In this document: positions 1 to 7,145 of the stretch, in pieces
Layout of the letters: every line of letters starts with the position of its first letter
How positions within the stretch are numbered: position 1 is the stretch's first letter
NCBI GenBank assembly: GCA_958430865.1
Contig: CAUDNR010004280.1
Location: 3,136-20,852, forward strand
Reading direction: 5' to 3'
DNA: 17,717 nt
Origin: Entrophospora sp. SA101
Lineage: Eukaryota > Glomeromycota > Glomeromycetes > Entrophosporales > Entrophosporaceae
Notes under the pieces: model-generated
Databases searched by the model: none
Seen by the model: the letters and a program-made list of their open reading frames with translations, nothing else
Told to the model about the DNA's origin: nothing
Made by a program: the position numbers and the translations under genes

Positions 1-77
1 TAATTATTATTTCTCCAATTCTTTGTATTCATAATTATCAAACAATAAATTAACTATTATTATTATTATTATTATTA
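1..77. repeat. AT-rich flank ending in a (TAT)n microsatellite
   Basis: This short left flank is AT-rich and ends in an uninterrupted TAT/ATT trinucleotide run at about 55-77. The transposon that follows is inserted at the last TA of this run (76-77). No gene is visible. Confidence 0.8.
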
Positions 78-101
78 CAGTCAAAGCTCGTTATAGTGGA
101 T
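78..101 (+). repeat. Left terminal inverted repeat of the Tigger-like element
   Basis: The 24 bp from 78 match the reverse complement of 2765-2788 at 22 positions. The TIR already contains the first copy of the TATAGTGGA motif (92-100). Confidence 0.9.
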
Positions 102-274
102 CTCGTTATAGTGGATTTTGCCTATAGTGGACGTTTTCTATTTCCCCAATTCTCTTTATAATAAAATTTGTTTGTTATAGTGGACTTCTTAATAAAATCT
201 CTTTATTGTGTATAGTGGACTTTTAAAAAATTTGATATAGAACATACCTTATGAATTATGCTCGTTATAGTGGA
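92..274 (+). repeat. Six subterminal TATAGTGGA iterons in the left end of the transposon
   Basis: Exact copies of TATAGTGGA, all in the same orientation, lie at 92-100, 107-115, 123-131, 176-184, 211-219 and 266-274. The first three are spaced 15-16 bp apart, the rest 35-55 bp. Another exact copy is near the right end at 2735-2743, in the same strand orientation and so not an inverted partner. Repeated subterminal motifs in DNA transposons commonly serve as transposase-binding sites; that role here is inference. Confidence 0.8.
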
Positions 275-414
275 AATCATGTGGTTTTATGGCAATCTTT
301 TACATTAATGGTTAGTGTTAATGTGGTCAACAAAATTGTATATTAAAAAAAGGTAAACAATTATTTTGTTAACAATAAATTTTGATCTGCGCATTATTTT
401 TTTTTTGATGGCGG

Positions 415-720
415 CAATAAATTAATGTTTATACATTATCCTCTTTTTTTTCAACAGTATCTTTTCATTTTCAAAAAAGACTTGGTTAATTTCTTTAACA
501 ACAAAGAAGGCTGATTTTTTTGGCAGTGGAAAGTATTCACGTTTTTGAAGATTTAGTTGATTTCTTTGACAATAAATTAATTTATACATTATCCTCTTTT
601 TTTTTAGCAGTGTCAAAATACCTTTTCATTTTCAAAAAAGACTTAGTTGATTCTTTAACAACAAAGAGAATTATTTACACGAAATTAAATTGTTTTAAAA
701 AAAATTGTAATAGTATATTG
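415..720 (+). repeat. Diverged tandem repeat in the transposon 5' leader
   Basis: A block starting CAATAAATTAAT at 415 and continuing through TATACATTATCCTCTTTTTT and TTTTCATTTTCAAAAAAGAC to CAACAAAGA (499) recurs from 570 to about 667, with CAACAAAGA again at 659. Between them (about 499-569) lies a more diverged copy of the half-unit ending TTAGTTGATTTCTTTGAC. The pattern fits units of roughly 70-90 bp, repeated as pairs of about 155-160 bp. Short open frames inside it are products of the repeat and not genes. Confidence 0.7.
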
Positions 721-904
721 TTATAGTATTTCTTTTATACAAGAAATTGTTTATATAAAGAGAGAAAAATCTCAGATGAAATTTTAATATTAATCAATAA
801 ATAAAAATCATTTATCATTTATCATCATTTTGTCATTTACCTTGTTATAATTTTTTTTTAATTGGTAATATTATCAATATCTCGGTACTATTTATATATT
901 TAAA

Positions 905-2646
905 ATGCCACCAGAAAAGAGAACTAAAGGAAGTGATGATGAAGAAAAAATTAAGAAAAGAAAGAGTTTAACTTTTTTGGAGAAGAAAGAAGTATGTGAA
1001 TGGAAAAGAGATCATCCATCATATAATTTAGATGAAATCGCAAAAAAATTTGGAATATCAAAATCACAAGCTGGTAATATAATAAAAGAGAAGGATAAAT
1101 GGACATCTATTAATACCTCAAATGTAAAATCTAGCAATTTAAAAAGAGAAAGAGGTGCTAAATTTCCTGAGGTTGAAGCTGCATTGTATTTATGGATGAG
1201 TCAAGCTTTGGCATCAAATTTAGCTATTAGTGGAGACATATTAAAAAGCAAAGCAACACATTTTGCTGAGAGATTACAAGTAACAAGTTTTGGTGGATCA
1301 GATGGGTGGTTAACAAAATTTAAAGCACGCTATAACATAAAACAATATAATAAAGCAGGTGAGGCAAATAGTGCACCTTTGGAAACACTAAATGATGAAA
1401 GAGCGATTTTACGAGAAGTTATTGGGGAATATGATCTTTGTGATGTCTATAATATTGATGAAACTGGTAATTGTATAAATATAGCCAAATTTATTTGAAT
1501 TGAAATTCTTACTAAAGTATATATAACTTTTTTAAAAATACTTAGCTTTATTTTGGAGTTTAGAGCCATCTAAAACTCTTTCTGATCATTTAATTTCTGG
1601 TACTAAAAAATCCAAAAACCGCATCACTATTGCTTTAACATGTAATGCTGATGGTAGTCATAAATTACCCCCATTAGTTATACATAAATACAAAACACCA
1701 AGAGTTCTTAAAGGAATCAATAAGGATGATTTGCCAGTTTGGTATTATTGGAACCGAACTGCTTGGATGCAGGCATCAGTATGGTATAATTATCTTGAAA
1801 AGGTTAATAAAATGATGAGACAACAAAATCAAAATATTTTATTATTAGCAGATAATGCTCCAACCCATATAATAAATGAAAATTTACCTTTATCAAACAT
1901 TAAATTACATTTCCTTCCTCCAAACACCACATCCCACTTGCAACCTTTGGATGCAGGAATCATTAATAGCTTCAAGGTAAGGAGCAAAAAAAAATTTTGA
2001 ATGTTTTATTAATTTTCGAAATTTTGAATTTTATTTAACTTACTTTTAATCTTAGGCTCAATATAGAAAGATTTTGGTGGAAAATAGGATAAAAGAATAT
2101 GAAAATGCAAAAGAAGAAAATGTAAAGATAAAAGAAGTTGATATCCTTGATGCAATAAATTTTGTAAGTGAAGCATGGACAAATGTAAAATCAAGCACGA
2201 TTGTAAATTGTTGGAGAAAAACAAAAATCCTACCTAATGCTGAAGAAGCAATAAATTTAAATCAAATTTCTTCTGTTGAAATTTCTGAACTACAAAATTC
2301 AATTGATGCACTAAACCTGGAAGATCCAATCACTGCAGACCGTTTTATTTACATCAATGATGAAGCACCAATACAAGAACTAACTGATGAAGAAATTATT
2401 AGAGCAGTGGAGCCAAATCCTGAGGTTGATGATTCTGATAATGAGGAAGAGGTGGAAACGGTGGTTATTTCTGATAAAGAGGCATTAAATAATTTAGAAA
2501 AAGTGATTCAATATTTAAAAAATCCACCAGATAATTTTACAATTAGTTATCAAGAATTAAAAATGATTAATAATTTAAAATCAAAAATTCATAAACATGT
2601 TCGGGATAATGCAAAACAACTTACATTAGACGGTTTTATTTCATAA
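905..2646 (+). CDS. Tigger/pogo-family transposase, three exons, 527 aa
   Basis: Exons at 905-1466, 1546-1976 and 2056-2646 join in frame with no internal stop. The enzyme would bind the element's ends in the nucleus and cut and rejoin it at TA. Residues ~20-68 form a CENP-B/psq-like helix-turn-helix (DEIAKKFGISKSQAGNII). Residues ~85-145 form the second HTH typical of Tc5/CENP-B transposases (ALYLWMSQAL...SDGWLTKFKARY). The DDE catalytic domain has Asp185 (YNIDETALFW, created by splicing), Asp290 (LLLADNAPTH) and Asp323 (SHLQPLDAGI), with 32 residues between the last two. An acidic linker at ~425-460 leads to the end QLTLDGFIS, which resembles a PCNA-binding motif. The ATG at 905 is the first in frame and lies just before the basic N-terminus. 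Length and domain order are normal for Tigger transposases. Family is confident; activity is not shown. Confidence 0.94.
1467..1545 (+). other. Intron 1 of the transposase gene (79 nt)
   Basis: The donor is G|GTAATTG and the acceptor TACTTAG|CT, with a branch-like TTACTAAAG about 30 nt before the acceptor. Removal changes the Gly codon after Asp-Glu-Thr to Ala and restores the family hallmark DETALFW. Retention leads to a stop after nine further residues. Confidence 0.93.
1977..2055 (+). other. Intron 2 of the transposase gene (79 nt)
   Basis: The donor is AAG|GTAAGG and the acceptor AATCTTAG|GCT. Splicing joins INSFK to AQYRKILVENRI, matching the continuous SFK-x-x-YR segment normal after the third catalytic Asp in this family. 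Retention adds VRSKKKF and a stop. The intron is the same length as intron 1. Confidence 0.92.
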
Positions 2647-2685
2647 TTAATTACTATGTATATATGTGAATTTATTTGTGTTACT

Positions 2686-2691
2686 AATAAA
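2686..2691 (+). promoter_or_regulatory. Likely poly(A) signal of the transposase gene
   Basis: AATAAA lies 40 nt downstream of the transposase stop codon and before the right TIR, so the transcript can end inside the element. Confidence 0.55.
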
Positions 2692-2764
2692 AAATTGATC
2701 TCAATTTATTTATGATAAGTCCACTGATTTTCTTTATAGTGGACAAAAATGCCCAGAACCAAGC

Positions 2765-2788
2765 ATCCAATATAATGAGCTTTGACTG
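2765..2788 (-). repeat. Right terminal inverted repeat of the Tigger-like element
   Basis: The sequence ATCCAATATAATGAGCTTTG followed by ACTG is the inverted, two-mismatch partner of the left end. It is followed directly by the TA duplication at 2789-2790. Confidence 0.9.
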
Positions 2789-2790
2789 TA

Positions 2791-3349
2791 TTCATTTTTT
2801 TTTTTTTTTGTGATATAATAATGAAAATTATTTATTCAAATAGATAAATGCAGCAAGTTAATAATAAAACCCATTGCCTGATCTATTCATCTGAATATCA
2901 GGAGATATGCAGTATTGTAAATTCGAAATTCTCATAATATATTCATATTACCAAAAAGTTCATTTAGGAATACATCCTCATCCTCTCTATTTGGTATATC
3001 TTTTTGCTTAAGAGGAGGGGGGATGTTTGAAATATTTCATGATAAATTTTATAGAGTTTTTAGAGACAACTTATTAGGAGGTCATCTCAATAATATCCAT
3101 GGTTTTCAAGCTTTTGAATATATATGTCTCCTCATTTGAGATAACATTTTTTGCCATGTATCTGGCATAAGCATTTGTATTCTTTGTATTATGCAACATG
3201 TTGGTGTGACATAGATAGCACTTTACAAAGCTGCCATCCTTTTTAAAGCCTTGGTGATATGTCATTCTTACTACTTCCTGCAAACATGGTTGGAGATTGA
3301 GTGAAATTGATTTTCCATAGTTAGCATATTTGATATATATTTTTCTATG
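2791..3349. other. AT-rich spacer with possible decayed coding sequence on the minus strand
   Basis: A run of about 14 T follows the transposon (2795-2808). Further right, an imperfect inverted pair CATCCTCATCCTCT (about 2970) and AGAGGAGGGGGGATG (about 3011) can be seen. The minus strand has short open stretches, including one at about 3019-2942 with a charged composition, but no gene model could be assembled. Confidence 0.4.
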
Positions 3350-3412
3350 CCTATAAAAAATTATTGACTGAAAATGTATGGAAGATATATGGGAAAACAG
3401 TACATGAACCAT
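3074..3412 (-). pseudogene. Unrecognised 112-codon ORF, N-terminus supplied by a MITE
   Basis: I do not recognise this protein. The first ~21 codons (3412-3350) fall inside the foldback repeat at 3350-3473, so the annotated Met is probably accidental. The remainder has a mixed, protein-like composition with a Cys-x-x-Cys pair (VKCYLCHTNM) and the charged stretch KNVISNEETYIFKSLK. Local base composition is less AT-biased than the flanks. It could be a remnant of a transposon or of a host gene into which the MITE inserted, or one exon of a longer gene. No intron borders could be fixed. Confidence 0.25.
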
Positions 3413-3473
3413 ACATTTTTCTGTAAAACAATATGGTTCATGTACTGTTTTCCCATATGTTATTTTTATAAGG
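3350..3473. mobile_element. Short MITE-like foldback element with a perfect 27-bp inverted repeat
   Basis: The left end CCTATAAAAAATTATTGAC and the right end (reverse complement CCTTATAAAAATAACATA) resemble the two ends of the larger element at 4778-5151. The centre is a perfect 27-bp inverted repeat, 3387-3413 against 3432-3458 (ATATGGGAAAACAG...), around an 18-nt loop. No clear target duplication was found. No coding capacity. Confidence 0.65.
3387..3458. repeat. Perfect 27-bp inverted repeat with 18-nt loop
   Basis: Arms 3387-3413 and 3432-3458 are exact reverse complements. Transcribed, this would form a stable stem-loop; as DNA it could extrude a cruciform. The lack of any mismatch suggests recent origin or ongoing sequence correction. 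Confidence 0.92.
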
Positions 3474-3873
3474 ATGGGATAATAGTAATCTCAACAATGC
3501 TTCAAATTCGAAATTTTGTCTGACCAAAAAATATATATTACTAAATTATTGACATATTGTTTTTTTTCAAATAATGATTTATTTTATCTCAGAAATAATA
3601 ACATTATATTAGATTCAGATATGGGCTTATTAAGAATTAGTGAAGAGCATCAACAACTATATTAATATGATTTCTTAGTTATTTAGATAAAAATATATTG
3701 GACAACTTATATGTGTAAAGCTTTTAACTTTTGACATGTTTATATGCTAAAATGGGTAAAGGTGAAAAATGATGTTACATGCTTAAAAGGGTAAAAAATT
3801 TCTAAAATTTACTATATAATAGCCTGGATGTTACCTCAATTATAATAATTCGGGGTACTGTTGTGAGCTAAGC
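3474..3873. other. AT-rich spacer without a recognisable gene
   Basis: Only a loose direct repeat can be seen at about 3735-3797 (GCTAAAATGGGTAAAGG versus GCTTAAAAGGGTAAAAA, each preceded by ACATG). No open frame of interest on either strand. Confidence 0.5.
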
Positions 3874-4113
3874 CTATTTTTCATAACAAAGTAATTGTTG
3901 TCTCATATCAGAAAAAGGTCTTCTGAAGAATGAATTGCCAAATATTTTTTGGTTAAAATAGTAAGCATTTGGAATTTTTTTATTATCACACCACCATTTT
4001 AATGGTTCGTTTTCTTCAATAGGAAGCATTTGTGGTGTATTTTTATATGATTCAAATTCATCTCCATCTAATTCTGCTGTTTCTCTAGTTGATACTGAAA
4101 AAAAAAGAGACAA
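3874..4113 (-). pseudogene. Probable hAT transposase C-terminal fragment
   Basis: The frame ends at 3874 and contains ELDGDEFESYKNTP, then EENEPLKWWCDNKKIPNA, then RRPFSDMRQQ. The order acidic ELD segment, (D/N)PL-x-WW-x-x-N, then an x-R-x-FSD segment matches the hAT dimerisation region, but the stretch between the WW motif and FSD looks shortened. The coding part probably starts at a splice acceptor at 4095-4096, where a poly-pyrimidine tract ends TTTTTTCAG|TATCAAC, so the Met at 4113 would be intronic. No upstream catalytic region was found. The best reading is a relic of an old hAT insertion or a host gene derived from one; an unrelated protein cannot be excluded. Confidence 0.45.
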
Positions 4114-4525
4114 TTACAAATTTTATTAATTGCTTGGACAGGCTATGTAAATTAGATGATGTGATAGAATATTTTATTTCTTCATAAATGGTTTAAGTTC
4201 TGCTAGAGCATGTATTCGTATTATCTTTAAATAATTACAACAAAGAACTTTTAAATTTATAAATTTGAAGATTTATTACAACTACTATTATTATTATATC
4301 ATTTGCTTATTTATTTATTAATTTACTTATTTCTCCCTCATACACTTGATTTTTTTTCAAATCAATGGGAAACATAATCAATTTTATAACCAATTGCTGA
4401 AAAATCAAATTTTGTATAATTGATTAACATTCCTACTTTAAATTCATTTCTTTCTTAGTTGATGCTAATTTCGTTAGTATTATGATTCTTCTATAAAAAA
4501 ATATTAATTAATTAATATATAAAAT
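4114..4525. other. AT-rich spacer
   Basis: This holds a poly-purine/poly-pyrimidine tract next to the possible minus-strand splice acceptor (4095-4115), then long A/T runs and the palindrome-like ATTAATTAATTAATAT near 4502-4518. No gene seen. Confidence 0.5.
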
Positions 4526-4569
4526 GTGCCGCAGTGCGAATCACCTAAAGACATCGCGTGCTGCGCCAC
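4526..4569. repeat. GC-rich imperfect palindrome
   Basis: GTGCCGCAGTGCG (4526-4538) is the imperfect inverted partner of CGCGTGCTGCGCCAC (4555-4569), with a 16-nt spacer. GC content here is far above the surroundings, which makes it likely part of a foldback or MITE rather than native spacer. The flanks at 4570-4700 (including TCACGTGA at about 4656-4663) may belong to the same repeat. Confidence 0.5.
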
Positions 4570-4777
4570 GTCCCGAAAATTTCACTGCCGATTTTGCTTT
4601 ATAAAGAACTCAATATGATAAAATAATCCAAATTTGTAAATGATCTATGAATTGGTCACGTGAATGTTCAGTATATCGTGAAAATAACCAGTTTGATGGT
4701 TGCCGAAATTTCAAATAACATATATAGTAATAGTAAAATTATCCAACTTTAAACCATTATAACTTTTTTTGCCAACT

Positions 4778-5151
4778 CTATTACTATAGAAAATAACATA
4801 CATTTTTTATGGAAAAGGTAAGGGGAAATTTACGGGACCTTCGGTGAAATGCGCTAAAAATTACGGGATTTACGGAAAACATACTAATACAGAATTCGTT
4901 TTTCCCCGTATGAATTACATGATGTACTAATATGAAATACGTACGGGAAACGTACGGGGAAAAACTAATTCTGTATGTTTTCCGTAAATCCGTGTGTGTT
5001 TCATATACATTCTGTATTTATCCCGTATCTATCCCATGCTTTTCACTGGAAGATCCCTACGTTTTCCCATATGTTTTCCGCAAATCCTGTGTGTATCCCG
5101 TAGATTACCCATACATTTTTTGTTAATAATTTTTTATAGTGATAGTAATAG
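4778..5151. mobile_element. MITE-like element, about 370 bp, with nested inverted and direct repeats
   Basis: Left CTATTACTATAGAAAATAAC and right (reverse complement CTATTACTATCACTATAAAA) form imperfect terminal inverted repeats; TA at 4779-4780 and 5149-5150 could be the target duplication. Inside, 4863-4910 and 4953-4993 form a long inverted repeat (GATTTACGGAAAACATAC...TTTTTCCCCGTA) that differs mainly by a 6-bp TAATAC insertion. TATGTTTTCCG(T/C)AAATCC occurs twice as a direct repeat (about 4974 and 5070). It has no coding capacity; the 64-codon frame at 4932-5126 is a product of the repeats. TTTTCCCATATGTT is shared with the element at 3350-3473. Confidence 0.65.
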
Positions 5152-6029
5152 GTAAATATCTCAAAAAAAAACTTTCTATTACAATATTTTTCATGTCTAG
5201 AAGACTGCAAAAATAAAGAATTTTGATAAAACAGCCATTTAAAGATTAAATAATTGCCACTATATTAATTTAGTGTTAAAGAATGAATAATATAACTAGT
5301 AAAGAATAATAATAACCTTTGATAAATTAAGAAACTATAACAGAACCTATAGTGTGCACATTTCTTTGATTTGTTAGTAAATGCAACAACAACCTACTTT
5401 ACCTTGCTAAGGATCTCACAAAACACAGATTTTTAAAAAAATTAAATAGCATTCACTAGACATATAAATGCCTCTTCTACTCTTTTTGTAATTCACATTT
5501 TTTTAAAAAAATTGGTATATTTCATTGATGGTAGTAGCTCTTTATTGAATTATAAAACAAATATATGAAAACAGTGAATATTAACATTCATCATTGTATC
5601 AATTTAATAATTAAGCAAAATAAATAATTTTTTAAATAAATTGTTTAAACAATCAGTTTTTAGGTATATACAATACTTTACATTAAGACTTTTAGCTCCA
5701 AGATTTTTCTCTCTTTCATTAATTACTGACCATTTTCAATATCGATCACCAAATTTTTTTCGGAAAATACATTCTTAACTGTTTGCGTACAATTACACAC
5801 AACAAAATTTTTAATGAAACAAATATGTTAAAGATAGTCCTTATTCGAACGATTTGGACGTTATTGTATCCTGTATAAATTTTTGGAATTATAAAAATTT
5901 TAATGGTACAGATAAAAAGAAACTTCCATTACCAATTATAAGTCTCCAAAGTCCTGTCTGTGCTCAAAAATGTTGCCAAAAGTTTTCGAATTATTGGCTA
6001 AAAAATTTTTATCTTCAATATTGACCAAG
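5152..6029. other. AT-rich spacer, no gene recognised
   Basis: Both strands are broken by frequent stops. A slightly richer patch at about 5750-5960 has no coherent frame and may be decayed repeat or coding DNA. Confidence 0.5.
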
Positions 6030-6257
6030 TTATGTAGTTAGTATATAGGCGTCAATTATATGAGATTTGTTATTGTAGTAAAAAGGACGTTTGTTAGATT
6101 TAAAAAATCTTGATATCCATTCCTTATTTACGTTGCACGGAAATTTACAACTAATCCATATCCACCACTGATTTACGCAAACATTTTGAGGTGCAAAATT
6201 TTGGGTAGAGTAAACAAGCTCAATCAAATGGTAATGTTCTATACCAGATGGATACAT
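6030..6257 (-). CDS. Unidentified 75-codon ORF, tryptophan/aromatic rich
   Basis: I do not recognise this product. It contains YPSGIEHYHLIELVY, QWWIWISCKFPC and EWISRFFKSNKRPFYYNN, a composition more protein-like than other short frames here, and the frame stays open several codons upstream of the Met (…IYPAF). Neither strand offers a clear adjoining exon. It may be a fragment of a decayed gene or mobile element. No promoter or poly(A) signal could be tied to it. Confidence 0.2.
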   Translation of the reverse strand: MYPSGIEHYHLIELVYSTQNFAPQNVCVNQWWIWISCKFPCNVNKEWISRFFKSNKRPFYYNNKSHIIDAYILTT

Positions 6258-7052
6258 GAATGCCGGATAAATTTGAATATTTAAAGAAAAAATGTAGGGA
6301 TTCTACTTGTGAATTGGTTTTTCATAGTCTCTTTGATGTAACTAATATCGTGCAACATTGCAGGAAATCAGTTAATTTAGTACGTCGAATAGATCGAGAG
6401 TATTAAATTCCATTTGTTATTTGTTTATTTGTTTACTTGTTTATTGTTTGTGTGGACGATGATAAGTTGGGAAAACTGTTTATCATAAAGAAGTCATTGC
6501 ACGTACAATTTTTTATTTGCTGTTTACATGTTCTGTATTACAAAATTCTTAGGTAATGAGTGAGTGCCAACAACTAAATTTCTTAATATGATCGTTGTTA
6601 TGGTTTTGTACGTGAGTAACAACAAGTTGGTAATTACTAAAAAAAAAATCTGGAATTTTTTTTGGGGGTAAATTTTTAAGCCTACTTGCCTCGCCTCGCC
6701 TTGCTTGATTGCATACCAGTCTTTCTTCTAATTAAAATGTTTGAATCAAAATAATGTCAAAATATTTATACTCAAAATAAAAAAGTAAATAAATAAAATA
6801 AAAAATAATAAGGTTTTTATATATTTGTACATAAACAAACTCCTAATTCATTCGAATTAGCCATACAGCCATGAAGGCTGGAACTTTACTCAAAGAAAAA
6901 AAAAGAAGAAATTTAAAGTTTGTTATTATTTTCTCGATTTATTGAATTTTATATATGTATGTATACACCAGACAATTGTTTATTCCCCCAATTTAGTAAA
7001 TAAAAAAAAGTAAAGTGTCTAAATAAATAACAAAATGAGTTAAAGGCAAACG
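6258..7052. other. Non-coding spacer with minor sequence features
   Basis: Visible items are a short GCCTCGCCTCGCC repeat at about 6692, a small hairpin CAGCC-ATGAA-GGCTG at about 6867-6881, and runs of A and TAAA. No gene is supported. Confidence 0.5.
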
Positions 7053-7145
7053 ATGACGCCCTTCTTCACCGTTACTACGATGGCTCAATTGATCGTCTTT
7101 ATTTGTGTAATAATAATCTGGTCAAAAACAAATAGAACTTGTTAG
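7053..7145 (+). CDS. Candidate 30-codon membrane peptide ORF
   Basis: ATG at 7053 to TAG at 7143-7145 gives MTPFFTVTTMAQLIVFICVI, then IIWSK and a short basic tail ending in Cys. Residues ~11-23 form one hydrophobic segment long enough to cross a membrane, followed by Lys and Arg. The first half is richer in GC than the surrounding DNA and uses codons such as ACG, CCC, TTC, ACC and GTC that are rare nearby, which is unlike random AT-rich sequence. No homolog is recognised, and no Kozak-like context or flanking exon is evident. It could equally be chance. Confidence 0.2.
   Translation: MTPFFTVTTMAQLIVFICVIIIWSKTNRTC

Larger units (their letters stand above)
78..2788 (+). mobile_element. Tigger/pogo-type (Tc1/mariner superfamily) DNA transposon, apparently complete
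   Basis: A 2711-bp element is bounded by the dinucleotide TA on both sides (76-77 and 2789-2790), the target duplication expected for Tc1/mariner elements. The left end reads CAGTCAAAGCTCGTTATAG and the right end, reverse-complemented, reads CAGTCAAAGCTCATTATAT. The ends match over 24 bp with two mismatches (G/A at position 13, G/T at 19). Inside lies one split transposase gene on the plus strand with no disabling mutation visible. The left non-coding part is long (827 bp) and full of short repeats, while the right non-coding part is only about 140 bp. The CAGT...CTCGTTATA start is typical of pogo/Tigger-like elements. Intact ends plus an intact gene suggest a fairly young, possibly autonomous copy. 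Confidence 0.93.

Noticed and set aside
422..726. Two short ORFs (minus 422-616, plus 520-726)
   Set aside because: Both are translations of the tandem repeat in the transposon leader; the repeated peptide ENEKILLKKKRIMYKH reflects DNA repetition, not a protein family.
2009..2224. 71-codon minus-strand ORF, Leu/His rich
   Set aside because: It is antisense to transposase exon 3 and its preceding intron.
4932..5126. 64-codon ORF with repeated YVFRKS/YPV segments
   Set aside because: It lies wholly inside the MITE-like element, and its internal repetition comes from the repeated TTTTCCG-AAATCC modules.
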